From an uncultured Bacteroidales bacterium (GTDB lineage Bacteria > Bacteroidota > Bacteroidia > Bacteroidales > Bacteroidaceae): a DNA stretch of 37,460 nt. The stretch spans positions 1 through 37,460 of the forward strand of contig CALZRA010000008.1 of assembly GCA_945828345.1 (NCBI GenBank), written 5' to 3'. The translations under genes were made by a program, and so were the position numbers. Below are positions 19,635 through 27,870 of this stretch, piece by piece. The notes beneath the pieces were generated by a model, which had not been told where the DNA came from, did not search any database, and saw only the letters and a list, made by a program, of their open reading frames with translations. The first letter of the stretch is position 1, and the number at the start of each line of letters is the position of its first letter.

Positions 19635-19985
19635 TTAATCCAGACTGTTGGCTTCGCCCGAAGGGAATATGACCTGCGGCTTGAACGTGCGGGCCTCCTC
19701 GGGCGACATCTGGCCAAATGCCATGATGATGACTTCATCGCCCACCTGGAACAGACGGGCTGCCGCGCCGTTCAGGCAGATGCAGCCCGAATGGGCAGGG
19801 CCTGCAATCACATAGGTCTCTATGCGCGCGCCATTGTTGTTGTTCACCACGTGTACGTGTTCGCCTGCCACCAGACCGCTGGCCTGCATCAACGCCTCGT
19901 CGATGGTGATGCTGCCCATGTAGTGCAAGTTGGCCTCAGTGACGCGGGCACAATGTATTTTGGATTTCAGAATAGAAAGCAACAT
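19635..19985 (-). CDS. panD: Aspartate 1-decarboxylase precursor
   Basis: 116 aa, a full-length PanD zymogen. It makes beta-alanine for pantothenate. Self-cleavage at Gly24-Ser25 ([10 protein letters not shown]) creates the pyruvoyl group. Lys9 in SKIHCARV and Tyr22 are also in place, and GAAARL near residue 73 matches the family. It lies 34 bases after panC on the same strand, and the two products supply the last step of pantothenate synthesis. Confidence 0.96.
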   Translation of the reverse strand: MLLSILKSKIHCARVTEANLHYMGSITIDEALMQASGLVAGEHVHVVNNNNGARIETYVIAGPAHSGCICLNGAAARLFQVGDEVIIMAFGQMSPEEARTFKPQVIFPSGEANSLD

Positions 19986-20019
19986 AGGGAATTTGCGATA
20001 TGAACGGGAAAAGGGAAGC

Positions 20020-20871
20020 CTATCCCTTATACTTGATGTTGTCTATCAGACGGACGGGACGCTGTCCGCAGTATACAGTGATGCAGCCCACGATGTAATC
20101 GCTTGCCTCCCAAGAGGCGACAGGCTGCAGGCTGATTCCGTCCACGATTTCAAAGTACTCCACTTCCAAGCCGGCTGTAGCATTCAGCGCGCCCACAACC
20201 AAGTCGTGCGTCTCGGCCACCGTATGGTTCTTGGCGTATTCTACGCTGGTCTTCAGCGCCTGTGAAATGCAGACGGCCGTGTTGCGCTCGGCCTCGGTGA
20301 GCAGCGCATTGCGCGAGCTCAGGGCCAGTCCGCTCTCTTCGCGCACAATCGGACACGGACGCAGCTCCAGATTGAAGCCCTGGTCACTGACCATGGCACG
20401 TATCACGGCTATCTGCTGGAAATCCTTCTCCCCGAAATAGGCACGGGTGGGTTGTACCCACATGAAGAGCTTGCTCACAATCTGGCAGACACCGTTGAAG
20501 TGTCCGGGGCGGCGTGCACCTTCCATCACCGTATCGATGGGCGGATAGCTGAACTGTCGGGTGTCAGGTTCGGGATAAGCCTCCTCAACGGTAGGGGCAA
20601 ACACAAAATCTGCGTGCAGCGATTCCAGCAACTGGCAGTCGGCCTCCAGCGTACGCGGATAATTTTGAAGGTCGGTGGGGTCATTGAACTGCGTGGGGTT
20701 GACAAACACGCTGACCACCGTACAGTCGTTTTCTTCGACCGAACGCTTGACGAGCGAAGCGTGGCCTGCATGAAGAGCACCCATGGTGGGCACCAAGCCA
20801 ATGGTTTTTCCTTCGGCGCGCAGCGGCTGCAAGGCCGACTGCAACGCTTTCGTAGTGTTGAAAACTATCAT
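20020..20871 (-). CDS. panC: Pantothenate synthetase
   Basis: 283 aa from [14 protein letters not shown], start complement at 20869-20871. An upstream in-frame ATG at 20928 would add residues unlike the family. It joins pantoate and beta-alanine using ATP. Motifs are [15 protein letters not shown] at about 26-40 with the HAGH nucleotide motif, FVNPTQFN near 60, YFGEKDFQQ near 145 and [11 protein letters not shown] near 180. It forms an operon with panD and diverges from the glycogen-synthase-like gene. This arrangement is one I remember from Bacteroides genomes. Confidence 0.96.
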   Translation of the reverse strand: MIVFNTTKALQSALQPLRAEGKTIGLVPTMGALHAGHASLVKRSVEENDCTVVSVFVNPTQFNDPTDLQNYPRTLEADCQLLESLHADFVFAPTVEEAYPEPDTRQFSYPPIDTVMEGARRPGHFNGVCQIVSKLFMWVQPTRAYFGEKDFQQIAVIRAMVSDQGFNLELRPCPIVREESGLALSSRNALLTEAERNTAVCISQALKTSVEYAKNHTVAETHDLVVGALNATAGLEVEYFEIVDGISLQPVASWEASDYIVGCITVYCGQRPVRLIDNIKYKG

Positions 20872-21099
20872 TGCTTTGAACGTAATAAGAATAGGTGGCA
20901 AGCAGTTCCCTTTCTCCTGCAGCAGCATCTGGCCGACAAGACATGAAAAGCGGGCTGCCTACCGACTACTTGTATTTGAGCGTGCAAAATAACACATTTC
21001 TGATGAGATAATGCGCATGCCGTGCTTCGAAAAACACGATTTTTTGCCAGCATAACCTTTCGATGCCAAACTTTTTACGCCATTATCCGTTTTTTTTAT

Positions 21100-21107
21100 T
21101 ACCTTTG
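21100..21107 (+). promoter_or_regulatory. -7 element of the glycogen-synthase-like gene
   Basis: TACCTTTG fits TAnnTTTG and is preceded by a run of eight T. It gives a leader of roughly 100 bases. A TTATTTTG near-match on the other strand (20985-20992) may serve panC. Confidence 0.6.
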
Positions 21108-21212
21108 CTACGCAAAATCAAGAGTAACGGATTTTTCGGCTGGCTTTGGGCCTCCCACTTTTGCCGCAGTTATGCGGCCTGTGCCGAACAAATCATGAAA
21201 ACAAACAAGACG

Positions 21213-22022
21213 ATGTCTAAGAAAGTTCTATTCATTACCCAGGAGATGGTACCTTACGTCAGTGAGCGTACAATCAGTATCGATGGCCGCAAGCTGCCGC
21301 AAGCTCTGCAAGAGCAGGGATGCGAAATACGCACATTCATGCCCCGCTGGGGTACTATCAACGAACGGCGTAACCAGCTGCACGAAGTCATCCGGCTCTC
21401 GGGAATGAATATCATCATCGACGACACTGACCATCCGCTCATCATCAAGGTGGCCTCTATCCAGGCTGCACGCATGCAGGTTTACTTCATCGACAACGAT
21501 GACTATTTCCACAAGCGCCGCATGATGGTCGACGAAAACGGCACTCCCTACCCCGACAACATCGAACGCGCCATCTTCTATGCGCGCGGCGTGCTCGAAA
21601 CGGTCAAGAAGTTGCGCTGGTGTCCCGATGTGATTTATTGTCAGGGATGGGTTTCGGCCATCGTTCCCTTCTACATCAAGACTGCCTTCTGCGAAGAACC
21701 CGCCTTTGCCCACGCCAAGGTGGTCACCTCGCTCTACAACGACATGCCCGACAGCAGCACAGCCGAACGCTTCGCCGAATGCCTCCAGTTCAGAAGTGCT
21801 ACGCCCGAGGCAGCACAGGCTGCCGGCATCGAACTGGCTACTCCCGACAGCCTGATGAGGCTGGCCATCACCTTCAGCGACGGTATCATCGAAGGTGAAC
21901 CTGGAGCCATGCCCGAAATGTTGGAACTGGCCAAGGCCAAAGGCATACCGACACTGGCCACACCTGCCCCTGAAGAGCAGGCCACAGCCTACAACGCTTT
22001 CTTCGACAGCCTGATTGGCTAA
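21213..22022 (+). CDS. Glycogen/starch synthase N-domain-like protein
   Basis: 269 aa from MSKKVLFITQEMVPYV; an ATG six codons upstream (21195) is also possible. It matches the N-terminal Rossmann half of family GT5 glycogen synthases, as in KKVLFITQEMVPYV, MPRWGTINERR, FIDNDDYFHKR, ERAIFYARGVLE and CPDVIYCQGW. A normal GT5 enzyme is about 480 aa with a second domain. Here the protein stops after one domain, and the usual KxGGL sugar-nucleotide loop after the first strand reads SERTISIDGR. I recall similar short proteins in Bacteroides annotated as glycogen synthase. Catalysis is doubtful; a regulatory or scaffold role is possible. A DUF4270 gene follows. Confidence 0.85.
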   Translation: MSKKVLFITQEMVPYVSERTISIDGRKLPQALQEQGCEIRTFMPRWGTINERRNQLHEVIRLSGMNIIIDDTDHPLIIKVASIQAARMQVYFIDNDDYFHKRRMMVDENGTPYPDNIERAIFYARGVLETVKKLRWCPDVIYCQGWVSAIVPFYIKTAFCEEPAFAHAKVVTSLYNDMPDSSTAERFAECLQFRSATPEAAQAAGIELATPDSLMRLAITFSDGIIEGEPGAMPEMLELAKAKGIPTLATPAPEEQATAYNAFFDSLIG

Positions 22023-22085
22023 GTGCACCTCACGCCACCTGTCTGGTGGGCCGTCCCCTCATGGGGAACGGCAACACTTGTCACA

Positions 22086-22161
22086 TAAGAGTTTATAAGG
22101 GGACTATGTTTCTGGCCTGCAGCGACAGCCGGCGGACAAGCAGTACCCTTATAAACTCTTA
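22086..22161. repeat. Divergent inverted-repeat element, copy F
   Basis: A perfect 16-base inverted repeat (TAAGAGTTTATAAGGG and complement) surrounds 44 bases. Inside are GGGGACTATGTTTCTGG and ACAAGCAGTACCCTTATAAAC. These align with the AGTTACTnnTTGAACG and CTCAAnnAGTnAC marks of the GAGGTTAT elements, so it is probably a sixth, more diverged member. It lies 63 bases after a stop codon. Confidence 0.6.
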
Positions 22162-22233
22162 AATTTTAAGCACACGGGCCTGCCGTTACACCGAAAAGCG
22201 AACAAACTCCCTTTTTATTTCAAAACCATACCG

Positions 22234-22241
22234 TAACTTTG
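22234..22241 (+). promoter_or_regulatory. -7 element of the DUF4270 gene
   Basis: TAACTTTG fits TAnnTTTG. It predicts a leader of about 85 bases before the start at 22331 and follows element copy F. Confidence 0.6.
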
Positions 22242-22330
22242 CGCCGCAATGCCCGTACGGCGCAAGGTGTACACACGTCACCGCCAAGCCACGCGGCACT
22301 GTTTTGACTCTTTGATAGCTCCTACATACA

Positions 22331-23824
22331 ATGAAAAGATTTATCTGGCCCCTACTCGTTGCCATGCTGGCACTGGCCGCCTGCGACGACAGCACCCAAA
22401 TGATAGGCATGGACATGATGCCCGACGGTGACAACATCACCGCACAAGGCAAGATCTACAATGTGACGACCCGCACGGTACAGGTGGACTCTGTGCTGGC
22501 CAACACGGGCTCTTGTTATCTGGGCAGTCTCATCGACCCAGAATTGCGCATCCGCACCACCAGCGACTTCCTTGCCCAGTTCCACCTGCCCGAACAGTTC
22601 AACATGCCCTTAACCGACCGCCTCGTGCTCGATGAGAACGGACAGGTGGTTGCCGACTCGATTGACATCCGCCTCTATTTCGAGCAATACTACGGCGACT
22701 CGCTCGCCTCCATGAAGCTTTCGGTGCAGGAGCTTGACAAGAACAAAATTATCGATGAAAGCCGGGCGCACTATTCTAACCTCAACCCCATGGCCTATGT
22801 CGATACGGAGCGGGGAGTGCAAAAGGATTTGACCTATGCCGTCAAGGACCTTACCCGTCCTGACGGCGAAACCTCCGGCACAACCTACTACCGTCAAATC
22901 ACCGTGAAGCTGCCTGTTTCGTATGGTACCCACCTCATGAGGGCCTACTACGAACATCCCGAATACTTCGCCAACTCCTACCAGTTCATCCACAACGTGT
23001 GTCCGGGCTTCTACTTCAAGAGTGCGGGCGGCACCGGCAGCCTCATCAAGTCGAAGATGATGGCCATGAACGTCTACTTCCGCTATCACACCACGACCGA
23101 CGCGGGCAACGACACCATTGTCGACGGTATGCAGCGCTTCGGTGCTACCGAAGAGGTGATACAGTGCACCCGCATCGACAACCAATATCCGGGCAGCCTC
23201 TCGTTCGAGGAAATCCAGCAGCAGCCCTGCACCTACGTGAAGAGTCCAGCCTGCATGTTCACCGAAATGACGATTCCCGTGGCCGACATCGTGGCTGGCG
23301 AGCACTACACCGACAGCATCAACCAGGCCAAGATTACTATCCGCAAGTTCAACACGGCCAATGGCATTACGACTTCCATCCCCACACCGACCTACCTGCT
23401 TCTGGTTCACAAGGATGACATGAACTCTTTCTTCGAGAAGAACCAGCTGCCAGACAACAGTCGCTCTTACCTGAGCAGCAAGTTCACCTCATCGAGCAGT
23501 GCCTACCAGTTTGCCAACATTTCCCAGCTCATCACCGACCTGCGCATTGAACGCGACAAGGGTGCCGGTGTGACGCTCCATGATACCGAAGCCGTGCGCA
23601 ACAGCAAGTATGCTGCTTGGGAGGCAGCCCATCCCGATTGGAACAAGGTGATGATCATCCCGGTCGACGTGACAACCACGACCAGCAGTTCTTACTATGG
23701 GACCACCAGCGAAACCATCCAGAGCGTGCGCCACAATCTGGGCCTCTCATCTGCCCGCCTCGAAGGCGGCCAGAATGTTCCGCTGCAAATCGAAGTTGTC
23801 TACAGCCGCCTCAACCGGCAATAA
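22331..23824 (+). CDS. DUF4270 lipoprotein
   Basis: 497 aa. The N-terminus MKRFIWPLLVAMLALAACDD has a lipobox with Cys18. The segments DDSTQMIGMDMMPDGDN and GSCYLGSLIDPELRIRTTSDFLAQF are those of the DUF4270 family, which is common in Bacteroidetes and found beside this glycogen-synthase-like gene. The rest is beta-rich with repeated short strands, consistent with a surface or periplasmic beta protein. The biochemical role is not known. After the stop comes a 9-bp tandem array, then a nucleotidyltransferase gene. Confidence 0.88.
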   Translation: MKRFIWPLLVAMLALAACDDSTQMIGMDMMPDGDNITAQGKIYNVTTRTVQVDSVLANTGSCYLGSLIDPELRIRTTSDFLAQFHLPEQFNMPLTDRLVLDENGQVVADSIDIRLYFEQYYGDSLASMKLSVQELDKNKIIDESRAHYSNLNPMAYVDTERGVQKDLTYAVKDLTRPDGETSGTTYYRQITVKLPVSYGTHLMRAYYEHPEYFANSYQFIHNVCPGFYFKSAGGTGSLIKSKMMAMNVYFRYHTTTDAGNDTIVDGMQRFGATEEVIQCTRIDNQYPGSLSFEEIQQQPCTYVKSPACMFTEMTIPVADIVAGEHYTDSINQAKITIRKFNTANGITTSIPTPTYLLLVHKDDMNSFFEKNQLPDNSRSYLSSKFTSSSSAYQFANISQLITDLRIERDKGAGVTLHDTEAVRNSKYAAWEAAHPDWNKVMIIPVDVTTTTSSSYYGTTSETIQSVRHNLGLSSARLEGGQNVPLQIEVVYSRLNRQ

Positions 23825-23825
23825 C

Positions 23826-23915
23826 CCGGAAACTCCGGCTCCTCCGGACCCTCCGGAAACTCCGGACATTCCAGACTATCCGGACTATCCGGGAACCCCG
23901 GACCCTCCGCCTCCC
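23826..23915 (+). repeat. 9-bp tandem array, about ten units
   Basis: Units of the form CCGGAnnCT repeat with exact 9-base spacing: CCGGAAACT, CCGGCTCCT, CCGGACCCT, CCGGAAACT, CCGGACATT, CCAGACTAT, CCGGACTAT, CCGGGAACC, CCGGACCCT and CCGCCTCCC. It begins one base after the DUF4270 stop and ends 16 bases before the next start codon. One frame would encode a Pro-x-x tripeptide repeat, but no start or fitting gene frame exists. Confidence 0.8.
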
Positions 23916-23931
23916 CAAGCCCCTCCACCCC

Positions 23932-24663
23932 ATGCATTCCCTAATCTTCGCCGCCGGCCTGGGCACCCGTCTCAAGCCTCTCACCGAAACCATGCCCAAG
24001 GCCCTGGTGCCCGTACTGGGCAAGCCCCTGCTGCAACACACGCTCGACACCCTCATTCAGGCAGGATGCACCGAAGCCGTGGTCAACGTCCACCACTTCG
24101 GCCAGCAAATCATCGACTTTGTACAGCAACATGCGTGGCCCATTCCGGTACGCATCTCCGACGAGCGCGAGCAACTGCTCGACACGGGTGGCGGACTGCG
24201 TCAGGCTGCCCGACTCTTCTCCAGCCCTGCCGCCCCCATACTCATCCACAACGTTGACATCTTCTCCAACGCTCGCCTGCAACAAGTCTACGAAGCCGGC
24301 AAACAGCACGATGCGGTGCTCTTGGTCAGCGCCCGCGACACCCAGCGCTATTTGCTCTTCGACGACGACATGCGGCTCTGCGGCTGGACCAATCTGGCCA
24401 CGGGCGAAATGCGCAGTCCTTATCAGCACCTCGACCTCAACCGGATGAAGCGACTGGCATTTGCCGGCATCCACTGCTTCTCTTCCCGACTCTTGCCCTA
24501 CATGGAAGACTGGCCCGACAAGTTCTCTATCATCGACTTTTACCTCAAGGTCTGCGCCAAGGCCGACATCCGCGGCTTCCTGCAGCCTGACCTCCAGCTA
24601 CTCGATGTAGGCAAAATCGGCACGTTGCAGGCAGCGGCCGAATTCCTGCAAGCACAAAACTGA
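23932..24663 (+). CDS. Sugar-1-phosphate nucleotidyltransferase
   Basis: 243 aa from ATG 23932. The frame is open further upstream, but only through the 9-bp array and the end of DUF4270. It has the nucleotidyltransferase signature FAAGLGTRLKPLTETMPKALVPV at the very N-terminus, then ILIHNVDIFSNA near residue 103 as the metal-binding segment, GWTNLATGEMR, and FAGIHCFS near 180. The small single-domain form resembles MurU or GlmU-N and mannose-1-phosphate guanylyltransferase relatives. The exact sugar and base cannot be read from the sequence, and no partner kinase is adjacent. Confidence 0.88.
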   Translation: MHSLIFAAGLGTRLKPLTETMPKALVPVLGKPLLQHTLDTLIQAGCTEAVVNVHHFGQQIIDFVQQHAWPIPVRISDEREQLLDTGGGLRQAARLFSSPAAPILIHNVDIFSNARLQQVYEAGKQHDAVLLVSARDTQRYLLFDDDMRLCGWTNLATGEMRSPYQHLDLNRMKRLAFAGIHCFSSRLLPYMEDWPDKFSIIDFYLKVCAKADIRGFLQPDLQLLDVGKIGTLQAAAEFLQAQN

Positions 24664-24786
24664 ACGGCCTGCCCATCCACAGGCTTACCGGCCGCACGAG
24701 GCTGCTTCTCTCTCTGAAAAGCAAAATCTGCCACACGCAAGCTGACTATTTCAGCAGCCAACCGCGCTTGATTCGCAGGAAAGTTG

Positions 24787-24794
24787 TACTTTCG
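24787..24794 (+). promoter_or_regulatory. Possible -7 element of the DUF3127 gene
   Basis: TACTTTCG differs from TAnnTTTG at one base. It lies 53 bases before the start at 24848, in an otherwise featureless 184-base gap. Confidence 0.35.
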
Positions 24795-24847
24795 CCCGGC
24801 ATTGGCCGAATCACCTTTTTGAAACAAACAAATCATCCTATACTCAC

Positions 24848-25234
24848 ATGGAAATATCCGGAAAAATCATTGCTGCGCTCGAACCCCGTGGCGGCGTTTC
24901 GCAGCGCACTGGCAACACTTGGAAATCTCAAGAGTTCGTAATCGAAACCCACGAGCAGTATCCCAAACGCTGTGTCTTCCGCGTGTTCGGTGAAGACCGC
25001 CTGCGTGACTTCAACATTCAGGTGGGCGAAGAGCTGACCGTGTCGTTCGACATTGATGCCCACGAATACCAAGGCCGTTGGTTCAACGACATCAGCGCAT
25101 GGCGCGTACAGCGCGGCCAGGCTGGAGCACCTGCCGAAGCCGCTGCTCCCGCAGCACCCGCAGCTGTACCTGTAGCACCTGCTGCACCTGCTCCCGCACC
25201 CGAACAGGGAACTGCCGACGACCTGCCTTTCTAA
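24848..25234 (+). CDS. DUF3127 protein with SSB-like C-terminal tip
   Basis: 128 aa. The first 85 residues form a compact beta-rich unit (MEISGKIIAALEPRGGVSQRTGNTWKS, then VFRVFGEDRL and WFNDISAWRV) of the DUF3127 family, which looks OB-fold-like. Residues 90-120 are an Ala/Pro linker. The protein ends in TADDLPF, which is close to the acidic, Phe-ended tip of bacterial SSB (DDDIPF type) that docks replication and repair partners. This points to a DNA-metabolism role (inference). It is followed by the MITE-like palindrome. Confidence 0.85.
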   Translation: MEISGKIIAALEPRGGVSQRTGNTWKSQEFVIETHEQYPKRCVFRVFGEDRLRDFNIQVGEELTVSFDIDAHEYQGRWFNDISAWRVQRGQAGAPAEAAAPAAPAAVPVAPAAPAPAPEQGTADDLPF

Positions 25235-25279
25235 GCGAAGCTGTCGAAAGCGCAGCCCACATGCGTTGAAAAGAACACG

Positions 25280-25363
25280 TATAGGGGTGTTCTGAATAAT
25301 GAGCCGGAATCATGGGCAAAACCATGCGCCCCCCAAGCTCCAATTATTCGGAACACCCCTATA
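25280..25363. mobile_element. MITE-like 84-bp palindrome
   Basis: Terminal repeats of 21 bases (25280-25300 and 25343-25363) match at all but one position, and that pair would be a G-U in RNA. They begin TATAGGGGTGTTC. Inside, GAGC/GCTC extends the pairing and CATGG-GCAAAA-CCATG forms an inner hairpin. The TATA ends could be a TA target duplication. There is no transposase, so if mobile it would be mobilised in trans. It lies between DUF3127 and mtgA. It could instead be a structured leader for mtgA. Confidence 0.55.
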
Positions 25364-25408
25364 ATGATTGTACAACCGGGACAACGCGCCCAAGCCTTAT
25401 CTTATCAC

Positions 25409-26089
25409 ATGTTCCGAACCCTCAAAATACTCAAGTGGATAGTCTTCCTGTTCTTCGCTTCCACCGTACTGGCGGTGCTGGCCTACCGTTGGATGCCCGT
25501 ACATATCACACCGCTTATGGTCATCCGTGCGGTAGATAACCTGGCCAACGGCCGCCCGGCAGCCATCCACCACCAATGGGTGTCTCTCGACGACATGGCC
25601 CCCCAACTGCCACAGGCCGTCATTGCCTCCGAAGACCAGAACTTCATGCGCCACCATGGCTTCGACTTTGGGGCGATTCAAGATGCCATGCGCGAAGCCG
25701 AACAGGGAACAAGGGTGCGCGGAGCCAGCACCATTTCCCAGCAAACGGCCAAGAACGTTTTTCTCTGGCCCTCGTCCACTTGGGTACGCAAGGGATTCGA
25801 AGCTTACTTCACCGTACTCATCGAATTGCTGTGGTCAAAAGAGCGCATCATGGAGGTCTACCTTAACAGCATCGAAATGGGACCCAGCATTTACGGAGCC
25901 GAAGCCGTGGCACAACGCCACTTCGGATGCACTGCCGGCCAGCTCAGGCGGAAGGACTGCGCCCTCATCGCGGCCACACTGCCCAACCCCCTGAAGTTCA
26001 GCTCAAAAGCACCGTCAAAATACATGCGCAAACGCACCAAGCAAATCGAGAAGCAAATGCGCTTTATCTCTGCCGAAACCTGGCAGTAA
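25409..26089 (+). CDS. mtgA: Monofunctional peptidoglycan glycosyltransferase
   Basis: 226 aa from ATG 25409. An in-frame ATG at 25364 adds 15 residues and abuts the palindrome, so it is less likely. It polymerises lipid II into glycan strands at the inner membrane. One membrane segment covers about residues 9-27. The GT51 motifs are ASEDQNFMRHHGFDFGAI (Glu75 catalytic) and RGASTISQQTAKNVFLW at about 104-120, followed by KERIMEVYLNSIEMG. There is no transpeptidase domain. Confidence 0.93.
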   Translation: MFRTLKILKWIVFLFFASTVLAVLAYRWMPVHITPLMVIRAVDNLANGRPAAIHHQWVSLDDMAPQLPQAVIASEDQNFMRHHGFDFGAIQDAMREAEQGTRVRGASTISQQTAKNVFLWPSSTWVRKGFEAYFTVLIELLWSKERIMEVYLNSIEMGPSIYGAEAVAQRHFGCTAGQLRRKDCALIAATLPNPLKFSSKAPSKYMRKRTKQIEKQMRFISAETWQ

Positions 26090-26289
26090 AAACCTTTCCC
26101 TCTTCTGCAACAAAAACAAGAGAATGCTACCGCAATTCCGGACATACAGGCATGGAAAGTCCAGACAAGGTTGCCGGGAAGTTGGAGTGTTTTTTTCGGA
26201 AAGCAGTGGCTGTGTGTGCAGAAAAGACTAATTTTACACGCTGAATGAAAAGGACGGGCACACACGGCTGCCTTCATACCACATCGATA

Positions 26290-27606
26290 ATGACAAAGAC
26301 AAACGCAAGACATGACAACCGTCGCAACAAACCGCGTCGGCGGGGATGGGTGGCCCTGCTGCCTCTGCTGCTGTTAGCCGCACTGATGGGCGGGCTGGGC
26401 ATGCTGTTCGGTGACTTTTCCAAAATACCGATGACGCTGGTGTTCGCCCTGACGGGCATCGGTGCCCTGCTGACCCTACGCGGCTATCCGCTTGAAGAGC
26501 GCGTAGCAACCTTCTCGCGCGGTGCGGGCAGTGCCGACCTGCTGCTCATGGTATGGATATTCGTGCTGGCCGGTGCCTTTGCCAAGTCTGCACAAGCTAT
26601 GGGTGCCGTAGGGGCCACGGTAGAGTTGACCATGTCCTTCCTGCCCGGTGGCTTTCTGTTGGCAGGTCTGTTTGTGGCTGCCTGTGTGGTATCATTGTGC
26701 GTTGGCACATCAGTAGGCACGATAGTGGCTCTGGTCCCTGTGGCCTCAGAGATGGCCTTGCGCACGGGCACAGCCACACCGCTCATGGTAGCCGCTGTAG
26801 TGGGAGGCTCGTTTTTTGGTGACAACCTGTCATTCATATCCGACACCACCGTGGCGGCCACCAAAACTCAAGGTTGCTCCATGCGCGACAAGTTCCGCAC
26901 GAACTTTGCCCTCGTGCTGCCCGCCGCCCTGCTTTGTGTGGCTGGCTATGCCGTGATGGGCAGTGGCACGCAGGCTGTTGTTCCCGCAGAGAGCAGCCTG
27001 GCCACGCTGGTCATTCAGGTGCTGCCTTATGTGGTAGTACTTGGTTCGGCCATTGCTGGGCTGAATGTACTGGCGGTGCTGTGTGTCGGCTGTGTGCTGA
27101 CAGGCGCAGTCGGCATAGCTCTGGGCATTTATGGTGTCGAAGGCTGGCTGACAGCGATGGCCGAGGGCGTAGCTGGCATGGGCGAGCTGATTCTCATCTC
27201 CATGATGGCAGGCGGCCTGTTGGCCGTCGTGCGCCGTGGCGGCGGCGTGACGTATTTGGTCAGGGCCTTGACACGCCGCGTCCACTCGCGCCGGGGAGCC
27301 GAATGCTGCATCTCGGCCTTGGTAGCTCTCACCAACTGCTGCACAGCCAACAACACGGTGGCCATTCTCTCGGTGGGTGCCATAGCGCGCGACATCAGCG
27401 AACGCTACGGTGTGGGCAGCCGCCGCGCCGCCAGTCTGCTCGACATCTTTTCGTGTGTCGTACAGGGCCTGATACCCTACGGAGCGCAGCTCCTGATGGC
27501 TGCGGGTTTGGCCGCCATCAGCTCGGTGAGCATCATACCTTATCTATACTACCCCATGTTGGTAGCCGCCATGGCCGCCTTCAGTATAGCCCTCCGCCGC
27601 CAGTAG
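26290..27606 (+). CDS. nhaC: NhaC-family Na+/H+ antiporter
   Basis: 438 aa from MTKTNARHDN. An ATG 15 codons upstream (26245) is also in frame and lies eight bases after a TAATTTTA near-promoter. It has about eleven hydrophobic segments. The segments VGTSVGTIVALVPVA near residue 140, GGSFFGDNLSFISDTTVAATKTQGC near 175-200 and ALTNCCTANNTVAIL near 350 are those of the NhaC/ArsB-type antiporter family. It would exchange sodium for protons at the inner membrane. Some NhaC-like proteins carry malate/lactate or other substrates, so the ion is inferred. It has no operon partner. Confidence 0.88.
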   Translation: MTKTNARHDNRRNKPRRRGWVALLPLLLLAALMGGLGMLFGDFSKIPMTLVFALTGIGALLTLRGYPLEERVATFSRGAGSADLLLMVWIFVLAGAFAKSAQAMGAVGATVELTMSFLPGGFLLAGLFVAACVVSLCVGTSVGTIVALVPVASEMALRTGTATPLMVAAVVGGSFFGDNLSFISDTTVAATKTQGCSMRDKFRTNFALVLPAALLCVAGYAVMGSGTQAVVPAESSLATLVIQVLPYVVVLGSAIAGLNVLAVLCVGCVLTGAVGIALGIYGVEGWLTAMAEGVAGMGELILISMMAGGLLAVVRRGGGVTYLVRALTRRVHSRRGAECCISALVALTNCCTANNTVAILSVGAIARDISERYGVGSRRAASLLDIFSCVVQGLIPYGAQLLMAAGLAAISSVSIIPYLYYPMLVAAMAAFSIALRRQ

Positions 27607-27690
27607 CCACCGCCCCCCGCAGTTAAGCCGCCAAGCCCTACCGCCGCTGACCACCGTTCCCGGCGGTTCAGCCGCCGGGCCCTACCGCCG
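27607..27690. repeat. CCGTTC hairpin repeat pair
   Basis: Directly after the antiporter stop. The well-formed copy at 27659-27679 is CCCGGCGG-TTCAG-CCGCCGGG preceded by CCACCGTT. A degenerate copy lies at about 27607-27640 with CCCCGCAGTTAAGCCGCC. Both end in GCCCTACCGCC. The stem differs in sequence from the 19.5-kb copies, yet pairing is kept. Confidence 0.7.
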
Positions 27691-27746
27691 TCAGGCGCAG
27701 CTCTCCCCCGAAAAGAGCCCAACCAAGCAACTTTTCCCCCCTTTTC

Positions 27747-27777
27747 TTTGCTCACCCTTCGGTTTGCACTACCTTTG
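27747..27777 (+). promoter_or_regulatory. Promoter of nagA
   Basis: TTTG at 27747-27750 and TACCTTTG at 27770-27777 are 19 bases apart, an exact fit to the Bacteroidetes consensus. The predicted leader is about 85 bases. Confidence 0.75.
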
Positions 27778-27870
27778 CAATCACAGCTAACAACAACAAA
27801 CGGCAACGCGCACCTGGACTTCAAACAGTTTCCAGCTGCCTTCAAGCTGCCGCCATAAATCTAACAAGCT

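Noticed and set aside
23617-23931. Upstream extension of the nucleotidyltransferase
   Set aside because: The extension reads the end of DUF4270 and the 9-bp array in another frame. The family N-terminus begins at the ATG at 23932.
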